The position numbers and the translations under genes are program-made. Positions 1-8,779 of a stretch of 64,000 nucleotides of DNA are shown here, one piece after another. The notes under the pieces are model-generated. The model was not told where the DNA came from and did not search any database. It was given only the letters and a program-made list of their open reading frames with translations. Each line of letters opens with the position of its first letter. Position 1 is the first letter of the stretch. The stretch is from Chrysaora quinquecirrha (Eukaryota > Cnidaria > Scyphozoa > Semaeostomeae > Pelagiidae), in the NCBI GenBank assembly GCA_014526335.1, contig JACTAT010000006.1:2000738-2064737 (forward strand), written 5' to 3'.

Positions 1-45
1 AAACTGAAAAAGTAAGGGGAGCAATCAAATAAATAAATTACTAAC

Positions 46-3000
46 TTTTGTTTTTGCCAAGTGGATCTTCCGTCACTTCGATTACTTCCCTTGCCGCCTT
101 TTCTAATGCCACAGTTTGGTCCTGAAGAAATTTAACAAATTTGTATCAATGAAATCCAAATACGAGGGGTGTAAATGGAGGTAGTCAGCATGCTTCACGG
201 AGAATTGAAATCGATTTTCACGAAGAACGTATAGTTTGGCTTTGGCACTTCACATTTCACGCTTGATACTTGTTCACGTTTCATGAATTGTTTTTGTTTT
301 CTTTCAAGTTTCCACACTTTAAAACACCTCTTGTCAAGTAACACGAATATACTCCATCCCGCTTGAAATAACGGCAATGTTGTTCAGATTTCTCAGTTAG
401 CATAATAATAAAAATCCTAAAAAATTATATCATTTAACTAACCTTCGATACGATGAAAAGCATGAGCAACTTCTGGCAAAATATACCCAGTGATTTATTT
501 TTTCGTTTTTGGACTCTTCTTCTAAAAATGAGATCACAATAATCATATAGATTAATGCATGGTTACGTATATTAACTAAGAAATAAAATAAAAGACTTGC
601 TCTAAGATGAAAAATTGCCACTCATCATTGTGATGTCACAATCTGACAGGAGCATTCGCACAAAAGGTAATTGCAAATAATAATTCTTTACGGACCTTTT
701 CTGTACGTTGAAGCAAAGTTCCAATCATTTTCATCTTGTTCTGAAACCATGATGCCATTACGAAGCCAAACTTGTGGTACTTTCTGCAAAAATAACATTG
801 GCATAAGGAGCAAGTGAAAAATGCAGACTTTACAGACTTTTCAAAACTGGCATGAAATTTTGCTCTAAAACCCAGCAAACCAAAAGAAAGATGGATGAAT
901 GCCAAACAGCAAGGGGATGAAAGTGAAAACATGCATTGTAACACCCTTTGAAAAGTATTTTCCCTTCTGCCAAAGTTTAAAATGGACCTAATTTATACCC
1001 TCATAATTACTTTGCCTAGTAAGAAAACAAAGGCATGGCTTAATAAAGAGAAAGAAAGTGGGCTAGTGCGTACAACATGGCTGATAACTTGTATAAGCAC
1101 AATTTGAATAAGCACAAGATGTGGAATATTTTTCTTTTACTTAAGATTAATAAATGTTTATCCATCAAATAAATAAAACCTAAAGTAATGAGGCAATTAC
1201 GCTGCAAAGTGACGAGATGATGAAGCAAAAAAGACGGATTTTTGCTTCGTCTTCTTGTTGCTTTGCAGCGTTACTGCCTCATTACTTTACTTTAGTTCAT
1301 TCGCCGCAAGAATCAAAAGATCCGACAGGACAGCCTGCAGTTCGTGGCCTTTTCTCTTTATCAATCAAATAAAACATACTCTACTTACAATTTGAGTTTG
1401 ATGTTCAGTTAAATCTTCTAAGTTACCATCGGTGTTGTAAATTTTATGGGCTAAGGCCTGCAAACAATTAATGACAATTAATAATTATCCATAAATCACA
1501 GTCGGTATAGTCAATTCACCTAGCCTTCGTCTGTTTCATAAACATGTGGCTAGACTGCTGAATTGCTGAAAGACTGACAATTATTAGAAACGAAATGAAA
1601 AGGAAATGGGGTTCTAACAAACCAAGAACCTAAAAAAGTCAGAGCATAAGTCAATCATCATCAGAGAAGGGTTCAGGCACTCATTGCACTAGGCCATCCT
1701 ACCCAATCACTCGGAATGCAGAACTTTCTGAGTGATGAACAGAATATATAGATGTTAATAAATACGTAGCTGTAGCAAGACACAAGACACTATAAAAAAT
1801 TCACCAATAACGGTAAACGGTTATAAACCTGGTTGGGCTGTGACCCCAACCTTGCAATACTGAAGTCTTTAATCATAAACAGAAAATAAGGGTACATGAG
1901 TGTGATGTACCTTTGGCAGGTCATACTTTTCCTCCTCTGTTTCAATAAATATATAATGATCTATTAACAAAACATTTAGGAAATTAATTAATTCCTAACC
2001 TTAAGTTTGCACAGTGTTGGGATAAGTCTTTTAGATCCATGCCACATATAAGTATTTTTTCCTTTCTTTGTTACATATTCCAAGCTTTCAAGTACATTTA
2101 CTATATCATAAATTCTTCTTCGTTCTACCTCTGGATAAAAGAAAATAAGTTGTCAATATTACCAAAGAACTGAGCACAAAGATAGGTGGTCTAGTTTTAA
2201 GATGGACTCAACATATAACAGACAAAAGGTCTCAAGAAATTAGAGCAAAAATAAAGAGGAATCTTTCAACTTACGTAATTCTTTAGCAACTTCATGTAGA
2301 TTAATTTCTTGTCCTTCTACATTGTCAGGATATCTTTGCAAGAACCTAAAATGTATTTTCCAGTTAGAAAGATTCCTTACATATTTACGGCTTCTAGACA
2401 CATTACAGCAAACTTTGTAGTGCTCATATACCCAGATTGTTTGAATCTTATCTAGACTGCTTTTCTCAAACCTACAAGCAGATTAGTTGTCCACAGATCC
2501 CAAATAAGTTTGTGGGTTTAGTCCTTCCTAGTCTGAGGGTACAAGCTGTATGACTGTGAAACGGCACTGCCCACATTAATTGTTAACAACTTAGATCCTC
2601 TACTTGTTGTAAGACAAATTGTCAAGAAACTTTTACCAAAGAAAGCAGGTTATTCATACAGTCATTCCTGGTGTCAGAATTCATAGACATTGAGATATTG
2701 AGAGGGGGACAAGAGGGCAAAGAAAGGTGCCCCCTTTTCTGGACCAAACTGCCCCTTAAGCATGAGTACCAACTTGTAAGTGTTTTTTTATGTCAGAAGG
2801 CCCCTTTCCAGCTGCTATGAGGTGCTTCTCCAACATTTTGCTGATTTGTGACAATATATTTTGGTTGGGTGTCACATCAAGTACCCTTTTTTAATTACCT
2901 ACTTTTAAGGAGTTTCCAAAATTGATTCCAAAATACGAAAATATAAAAGAAAAATCCTGTGAATTACTTTTGGCATAGAAGACCCAAAGATTTAAATTTT

Positions 3001-4390
3001 CTACTTCCACCAGCCCCATAATCAAACTGCATATCAATGTCATCATTTTCACAGTTATTCTCTTTATCCTCTAATGAATCAGAAACAGTACTACAACTAT
3101 CCTCTTGAAAATCATCATCATTTTGGAAAAGATCCTCTTCTCCTTTCCTTGAATTTTTCCAGCAACACTAAAAGCTGCTGAGACAAGCATTTTTAAATTT
3201 GCAGTTGGGGTTAGTGGGTCATCCATGCTAGCAGGTGTGAATTTCTTTGGTGTAACTGGAAGACTAATTGACTGTTTTTGACTTTTGCTGTTTTGTGTTA
3301 GTGAAGATATTTTTTGATCTTTGCATTTCAATGAAGTATTGTTTTTTACTTCAGTATGTTCACAATTTCCATTGTTATCAGTCTTTGAAAGCAATTTCTT
3401 GTTTGTTTCCTCTGATCCTTCTGTCTCAGGGGAATGTTTCTTGGAACCTCCTCAGTATCTTGATGTTCATTATTCATTATCACTTTATCTTGGAATTCTG
3501 AGCTGACCATTGTTGCTGCAAAAATTACACCAAAAAATTAAGCGTTCATACTCTTGGGTCATACACATTTTTTGAAAATTTAATAAACAAGGGGCCCTAA
3601 TAAGGTCCGGGGGGGGGGAAAAGCTCAAAGTTAATAAATGGGTGGGGGTATTTATTTGGCACCTAAGAGTAAATTGTAGAGTTTGCTAATAATTGCAAGG
3701 TACTGAGCAACGATGAGCAACTTGCTGCTCAGATGCACAGTGCATGCGCGCCCACTGCCAACCGGCAAGTACTAAAATTTGTCATTTTGTGCACACATTA
3801 TGTTCCAAGCTGGGGTACCATCTTGCAGGCGCCGTTTTATACAGGAAAAAATTGAACATATTACCTTTTTATACAGTGAATAAATATTAAATCACTAAGC
3901 TTTGCTTAGCGTTAACAAGAAAGAGAGGATGTTCTGATCAGTATTTCACTTTCGCGCCAGTTTTGGCCTAGGCCAAAATCAATTTTCATCAACTTGAAGC
4001 CCTTTAATTAGGGCGCCAAAACATTTAATATTCTTACTGGAATATGAGTTTACATTTCAAAATTATAACCTTATTCTGTGAATTTTCTTATAATTTTCAT
4101 AATCATGTGATGAACAAACTTTATGACACTTTAACAGTGCAAAATGAACGCCAGACTGAACGTCCCCGTTGTTGGTCTCAAACCAGAGCAGGGAGGGCCT
4201 AGGCTAGCCGGGCAATTTCTACGGCCTTTCTCTGCTGCCTTTTACGATGCAATGAAAAATTTGATAATCTTAAATCAATTAACGAAAAACTAGATGAAAA
4301 TTATATTATAAACTTGTTAAGCTTACTAAAAGTTTTCAATTATTACTCGAAATACTTACCTCCCTCAGAAACGTCCACCGTCGCCGCCAT
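46..4390 (-). CDS. E2F7/8: Atypical E2F transcription factor (E2F7/8), 5' part, 8 exons
   Basis: Atypical E2Fs repress cell-cycle genes through two tandem winged-helix DNA-binding domains, without a DP partner. Exons on the minus strand: 4390-4360 (ATG at 4388-4390), about 3450-2968, 2345-2275, 2130-2000, 1457-1389, 783-696, 513-443 and 121-46; the gene continues past the left edge. All introns from 2968 downward are GT-AG and in phase. The second exon carries the family motif [15 protein letters not shown]. Domain 1 spans [20 protein letters not shown], then [16 protein letters not shown] and NTYMWHG. Domain 2 begins [21 protein letters not shown] and continues into the 121-46 exon; the rest lies outside the window. 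Two features make this E2F7/8 rather than E2F1-6: two DNA-binding domains and the TPTANLKML motif. Oddities: the second-exon acceptor is uncertain (3450 or 3447; a nicer acceptor at 3515 gives the wrong frame), and one frame break sits at the T-run 3154-3158. Confidence 0.93.
1174..1363. mobile_element. 190-bp mini-element related to the nearby Penelope-like element
   Basis: Lies in an E2F7/8 intron, flanked by a 10-bp direct repeat ATCAAATAAA (1164-1173 and 1364-1373). Imperfect inverted repeats (about 1179-1208 and 1262-1294, sharing the GCCTCATTACTTT block) are followed by a tail containing TTCGCCGCAAGAA and GTGGCCTTTTCT. The Penelope-like element at 4922-7263 has the same layout: inverted repeat with a GCCTTACTAT end, then a tail with CTTCGCCGCAAGAA and GTGGTCTTTTCT. 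It has no coding capacity, so a non-autonomous derivative is likely. Confidence 0.55.
2346..2967. other. E2F7/8 intron 2, no recognised feature
   Basis: This 620-bp intron separates the exons encoding the first and second parts of DNA-binding domain 1. It holds a purine-rich stretch near 2700-2745. I see no gene, RNA or clear transposon end in it. Confidence 0.5.
3950..4020. promoter_or_regulatory. Two further E2F-like motifs in E2F7/8 intron 1
   Basis: TTTCGCGC at 3950-3957 and GCGCCAAA at 4013-4020 (reverse of TTTGGCGC) match the E2F consensus in the first intron, 370-440 bp downstream of the start codon. With the three promoter motifs they make five matches in under 600 bp of AT-rich DNA, which suggests one proximal control region. 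Confidence 0.45.
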
Positions 4391-4537
4391 CAGATCTTGA
4401 AATTGAAAACGTTAGCGATCAAATTTGGCGCGTTGTCTGTTCTTTGTCTGACTGGGCTGGACTTAAATTGACCAATCAAAATGGAGTATTAGGGTCACAT
4501 GTCAACAGGGATTTTCCAAGCGGGAAAATTTTGGCGC
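4391..4537 (-). promoter_or_regulatory. E2F7/8 promoter with CCAAT box and three E2F sites
   Basis: Immediately upstream of the E2F7/8 start codon are TTTGGCGC (4424-4431), GCGGGAAA (4520-4527, reverse of TTTCCCGC) and TTTGGCGC (4530-4537), all fitting the E2F consensus TTTSSCGC. A CCAAT box lies at 4472-4476. CCAAT plus E2F sites is the classic arrangement of animal cell-cycle promoters, and vertebrate E2F7/8 genes are induced by activator E2Fs and repress themselves. The motifs are seen directly; their use here is inferred. No TATA box is evident. Confidence 0.7.
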
Positions 4538-4985
4538 AAAATCTTCACAGGGCAGATAGGGCAGAACCCAAATAGTCAGAAAACAAATTTTTGCGATTTT
4601 TTAGCAAATTGGGTTTGCAGACTTTTTGTGCTAAAAGGAAGTGCTTTATTGAAGTTTAGCAAAAATTAGGACATAAATTTTATTAGATAGTAAAGGAATA
4701 CCGAAAGTAACAAAATGTATCAGCAAGTTAAGTTTTTGTCGGACAGTTTCGGTAAATTTTCGGTAAATTTTCGGTAGGGTTCATTTGAAACTTTCTTATA
4801 AAAAACGTGTATTTCACAAGTTTCCTGCCTGCAGTTTACGCTCAAATAAAAAAGACAGCATTATTTTTTGAGAAGTTGTATTATCTCGTATCTATAATGT
4901 AACAAAACAAAATTATCCATATAGTAAGGCAGAAACACCGCGGCGCAAGACACAAAAGACAACTAGGTTTTTTAGTTTGCTAATA

Positions 4986-5014
4986 TTTCGCCCTGCCAAG
5001 CAGGGCTTCTTCAG
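4986..5014 (-). ncRNA. Hammerhead-like ribozyme core, left PLE arm
   Basis: On the minus strand: CTGAAGA, a GC-rich stem II hairpin (AGCCCTGC/GCAGGGC) and GAAA. This is the hammerhead order CUGANGA - stem II - GAAA, with the tolerant position 7 as A. Penelope-like elements are known to carry hammerhead motifs. I could not build convincing stems I and III, so self-cleavage is unproven. Confidence 0.4.
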
Positions 5015-5331
5015 AGTATGATCGAATACAAAATGTTTAACAGTATATACAGGCAATTATTTTGAATTATGGTTGGTGAGATCTGATTGGTGGTATGTTT
5101 GATGCTTCGCAGTGGCAAGGTGTGGGATGAAGATGTGCATGTTTTGGTAATGAGGATATAAATAATCATAATAATCATAATGGTGAAATGTTAATAAAAT
5201 GGATAATTATAAAATATTGTTATGTTAAGGAGAAAAAAATTGTTAATATCCTAATTATTATAATAGTTATAAGTGTAAAGATAGTGAGGTAGTGGAAAGA
5301 CAGGCGGCAAAGAGGACAAGGTTAGAATGGG

Positions 5332-6588
5332 TTAGCGGTCAGTGGTCCTGTTAAGTCCGTGAGGTGCCAGAGTGTTAGCTAGGCCAATGAAGTACTGTTC
5401 TTTGGCTCTTCTAACACTCTCTCGTTTGTTGTGTAGTTGTAGTATCGGTAAAATTTGTAGATCGTCAACTGTGTGTTCGGGTTTACAGAAGTGATCTGCA
5501 ACCCCGGATTTGTCATGTTTTTTGTTGATAATGTCCCTACGGTGCTCGTTGAGTCGGTCTCGTAGTCGTCTTCCTGTCTGTCCGATGTACTGGCAGTTAT
5601 TGTCCCTGTTCTGTAGGCACCGCAGGCATTGTATAACGTAAATTACGTTAGTTGAGTTGCAGTCCAGTCGCTGTTTGATGTTAAATGTTTTGTCTGTGTT
5701 AGTGAATGTAACAGTTGTTGCCCCGTCCAGTATGTGTGTACATGTGTTGCAGTGGCGTTTAGACGAGCACTTGTGTACGCCCTGGGAATCGTTGGTGACG
5801 TCATTTTTTATTTTAGCACGTACCAGATGATCCCTAAGGCTTTTCGTCCTTCTGTAGCTTAGTACCGGTGGTTGGGGGAAAGCTTCTTTGCAGTCGTCAG
5901 AGTTCTGTAGTATGCTGTAGTGTTTAGTAAGTATTTGACCCAATTGAGGTAACCCTGGGTGGTAGGTTACCACAAAAGGAGTCCTGTTGTTCTGTCGCTT
6001 GTTCTTAGTCTTTAAGCTGTCTTGTCTTGTGATCAGAGAAGCTTTCCGTATTTCGTTACGTACATGTTTACGTCTGTAGCCTCTGTTCGTAAGGTATGTA
6101 AGCAGTTCAGTTGTTCGTTTACTAAAGGTCGTGTTATCTGAACAGATGCGTCGTAGGCGTAAAGCGAGACTGTATGGTATGGAATTTTTTGTGTGTTTGG
6201 GATGGGCAGAAGAGTGGAGAAGATATTGATGGGTGTCAGTAGGTTTGATGTAGAGGTCTGTGGAAATGCTGTGGTCTGTGTTGAGTGTGATAGTGACATC
6301 TAGGAAATGGGTTGAGGTGGAGGAGATGTCGCTAGTGAATTTGATAGTGGGATGAATGTTGTTGAGATTGTCAATAAAGTCCGTAAGTCTGTCTTGTCCG
6401 TGCGTCCAAATCAAAAAAATATCGTCAATGTAGCGCCACCAGACAAGGGGTTTGAATGGTGCGCTGTCAAGGGCCCTAGTTTCAAGAGCCCCCATAAACA
6501 GATTTGCATATGGGGGTGCCATTCTAGTGCCCATAGCCGTTCCGTGTTTCTGTAAGAAAAAGTGTCCGTCATTATCAACAAAAAACAT
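5332..6588 (-). CDS. PLE reverse transcriptase with GIY-YIG endonuclease, 5'-truncated
   Basis: An uninterrupted frame of about 415 codons encodes the C-terminal reverse transcriptase and nuclease. Visible motifs are GTAMGTRMAPPYANLFMG, the catalytic YIDD in WWRYIDDIFLIW, a Cys/His-rich linker (CSSKRHCNTC and CLRC) and the GIY-YIG core QYIGQTGRRLRDRLNEHRRD, then a C-terminal tail ending NRTTDR. This order (RT, Cys linker, GIY-YIG) is diagnostic of endonuclease-bearing Penelope-like elements. The N-terminal RT fingers are missing: the frame upstream of about 6588 only reads backwards through the inverted arm. It cannot make a full protein, although the retained part has no frame break. Confidence 0.9.
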   Translation of the reverse strand: MFFVDNDGHFFLQKHGTAMGTRMAPPYANLFMGALETRALDSAPFKPLVWWRYIDDIFLIWTHGQDRLTDFIDNLNNIHPTIKFTSDISSTSTHFLDVTITLNTDHSISTDLYIKPTDTHQYLLHSSAHPKHTKNSIPYSLALRLRRICSDNTTFSKRTTELLTYLTNRGYRRKHVRNEIRKASLITRQDSLKTKNKRQNNRTPFVVTYHPGLPQLGQILTKHYSILQNSDDCKEAFPQPPVLSYRRTKSLRDHLVRAKIKNDVTNDSQGVHKCSSKRHCNTCTHILDGATTVTFTNTDKTFNIKQRLDCNSTNVIYVIQCLRCLQNRDNNCQYIGQTGRRLRDRLNEHRRDIINKKHDKSGVADHFCKPEHTVDDLQILPILQLHNKRESVRRAKEQYFIGLANTLAPHGLNRTTDR

Positions 6589-6771
6589 GACAAATCCGGG
6601 GTTGCAGATCACTTCTGTAAACCCGAACACACAGTTGACGATCTACAAATTTTACCGATACTACAACTACACAACAAACGAGAGAGTGTTAGAAGAGCCA
6701 AAGAACAGTACTTCATTGGCCTAGCTAACACTCTGGCACCTCACGGACTTAACAGGACCACTGACCGCTAA
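6571..6771 (+). pseudogene. Inverted partial copy of the PLE endonuclease C-terminus
   Basis: The plus-strand frame from the inversion junction to the TAA at 6769-6771 repeats the last 60 or so residues of the PLE protein, including NKKHDKSGVADHFCKPEHTV. It lacks the GIY-YIG core and is a by-product of the inverted arm. Confidence 0.85.
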
Positions 6772-7088
6772 CCCATTCTAACCTTGTCCTCTTTGCCGCC
6801 TGTCTTTCCACTACCTCACTATCTTTACACTTATAACTATTATAATAATTAGGATATTAACAATTTTTTTCTCCTTAACATAACAATATTTTATAATTAT
6901 CCATTTTATTAACATTTCACCATTATGATTATTATGATTATTTATATCCTCATTACCAAAACATGCACATCTTCATCCCACACCTTGCCACTGCGAAGCA
7001 TCAAACATACCACCAATCAGATCTCACCAACCATAATTCAAAATAATTGCCTGTATATACTGTTAAACATTTTGTATTCGATCATACT

Positions 7089-7117
7089 CTGAAGAAGCCC
7101 TGCTTGGCAGGGCGAAA
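7089..7117 (+). ncRNA. Hammerhead-like ribozyme core, right PLE arm
   Basis: Mirror copy of the left-arm motif: CTGAAGA at 7089-7095, stem II hairpin, GAAA at 7114-7117. The two copies face opposite ways because the arms are inverted. Confidence 0.4.
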
Positions 7118-7388
7118 TATTAGCAAACTAAAAAACCTAGTTGTCTTTTGTGTCTTGCGCCGCGGTGTTTCTGCCTTACTATATTTATTCAACTCTTCGC
7201 CGCAAGAAGCTCTCTAGCTGAAAGCAAGCAGTAAGCTAAGTGGTCTTTTCTTCTTTTTTCTGTAAAATTATCCATACAGCATTTGTTAGCGAATTCGTTA
7301 TGTACAAAAAAATTCAAAAAATTAAGTTAAAACATTTTTAATTCAGCAAGTCAATGCTTACTGCATCTGCTGGAATAAAAGAATTCCA

Positions 7389-8046
7389 CCTATGCCTTGA
7401 TGGCATAAAAATTGCCTATGCCATGCCTGTGCCTTGATGGCATAAAAATTGCCTATGCGGCATGCGCATGCCTTAATGACATAAAAATTGCCTATGCCAT
7501 GCCTGTGCCTTGATGGCATAAAAATTGCCTATGCTATTCCTGGCCATGCCTGTACCTTGATGGTATTAAAATTGCCCATGCCATGCGTATGCCTCGATGG
7601 CATAAAAATTGCCTATGCCATGCCTGTGCCTTGATGGCATAAAAATTACCTATGCTATTCCTGGCCATGCCTGTACCTTGATGGTATTAAAATTGGCTAT
7701 GCCATGCCTATGCCTTGATACCATAGAAATTCCTTATACCTATGCCTATGCCTTGATGGCATAAAGATTGCCTATGCCATGCCTGTGCCTTGATGGCATA
7801 AAAATTACCTATGCTATTCCTGGCCATGCCTGTATCTTGATGGTATCAAAATTGGCTATGCCATGCCTATGCCTTGATGACTTAAAGATTGCCTATGCCA
7901 TGCCTATGCCTGGATGCCATAGAAATTCCTTATACCTATGCCTATGCCTTGATGGCATAAAGATTGCCTATGTCATGCCTATGCCTTGATGGCATAAAAA
8001 TTGCCTATGCTGTGCCTGTGCCTATGCCTTGATGGCATACAAATTT
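7389..8046. repeat. Minisatellite, degenerate unit of about 40 bp
   Basis: About 16 degenerate tandem copies of a unit built around CCTTGATGGCATAAAAATTG and CCTATGCCATGCC. Higher-order blocks recur (for example the CTATTCCTGGCCATGCCTGT block at about 7531, 7655 and 7814), showing unequal exchange. The short plus-strand frame inside it is a repeat artefact. Confidence 0.85.
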
Positions 8047-8285
8047 TTGCTAGTCGGCAAAAAAGTACGTTATGTACACGTATTCCAAAAACCTAAAGAA
8101 TTCGTCAAGTGAAGATTTCTTGATAACTTTCAATTTGCTCTGGCCAAATGATCCAACACGATTTTTCAAACAATCGAAAATTGCTTGTAAAGCAAAAATG
8201 TTTGCCACGTCAGAAAGCCGTTGAAGAAAGTCCATTGGCCATCTCCCGTTGAAATTTCAACTCAGACAAGATATTAAAAATCAAG

Positions 8286-8543
8286 ACTTATTTTTTTCTT
8301 ATAAGAACGAACTTTATAAGAAAGACCAGGCTGAAATTTGGATCAGAGTTTTTTGCTATCTCTAAAACAATTTGAGATAAACACAAGAAAGGTTCACCAG
8401 CGTGAAGCCCTTGCCTGAAAACGCATTTTAAACATGTCTCTGAGAAGGGTAGGGGTTATAAATTGGTGAGAAATCACTTTAAAAGTAAGAAACAGGCAGG
8501 CTGAAATCGAAGCCAAGTGTTCTTATGAGAAAAAAAGCGTGCA
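8286..8543. mobile_element. MITE, 'TTATAAGAAC' family
   Basis: Ends ACTTATTTTTTTCTTATAAG and its inverted partner (GTTCTTATGAGAAAAAAAGC) enclose about 260 bp without coding potential. Related ends recur at 35774-36116, 45011-45403 and 52736-53465. TA-flanked, AT-rich ends would suit a mariner-type MITE, but the superfamily is not proven. Confidence 0.5.
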
Positions 8544-8779
8544 TAACATGGGGAAACTTTTAAGTAACATGACCAATAACCGGTGCAAAGAACCAGCAAA
8601 AGACTACCTATAAACCGTGGCGGCAATTGAAAATCATTCCTTCAATAGGAGCTAAGGAGCTACCCCTCTCGCTAGAGTTCTACCTGTGAACTTTAAAGCT
8701 CTACACTACATATTGTGACAACAAATGTACATGCATATAGTCAAAGCTATTTATTAAACACAATATTCAATTAGATCTT

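Larger units (their letters stand above)
4922..7263 (-). mobile_element. Penelope-like element (PLE) with inverted partial copy
   Basis: Bounded by a perfect 13-bp target duplication AAAATTATCCATA (4909-4921 and 7264-7276). The outer arms, 4922-5536 and 6571-7182, are near-identical inverted copies of the 3' third of the element. The unique centre holds the reverse transcriptase, truncated at its N-terminus where the inversion begins. A tail of about 80 bp follows the right arm. PLEs often insert as 5'-truncated copies joined to an inverted or tandem partial copy, so this is one ordinary insertion event and not two elements. Each arm has a hammerhead-like core. Confidence 0.88.

Noticed and set aside
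443..521. A frame break in E2F7/8 exon 7
   Set aside because: Using the acceptor that starts the exon at 513 instead of 521 restores the frame and the RKNKSL motif, so no break is needed.
6352..6724. Plus-strand frames of 60-90 codons across the PLE centre
   Set aside because: They are the antisense of the reverse transcriptase or read across the inversion junction.
4986..7117. A complete, active hammerhead ribozyme in the PLE arms
   Set aside because: Only the core and stem II are clear. I could not place stems I and III with a UH cleavage site, so only a hammerhead-like core is claimed.
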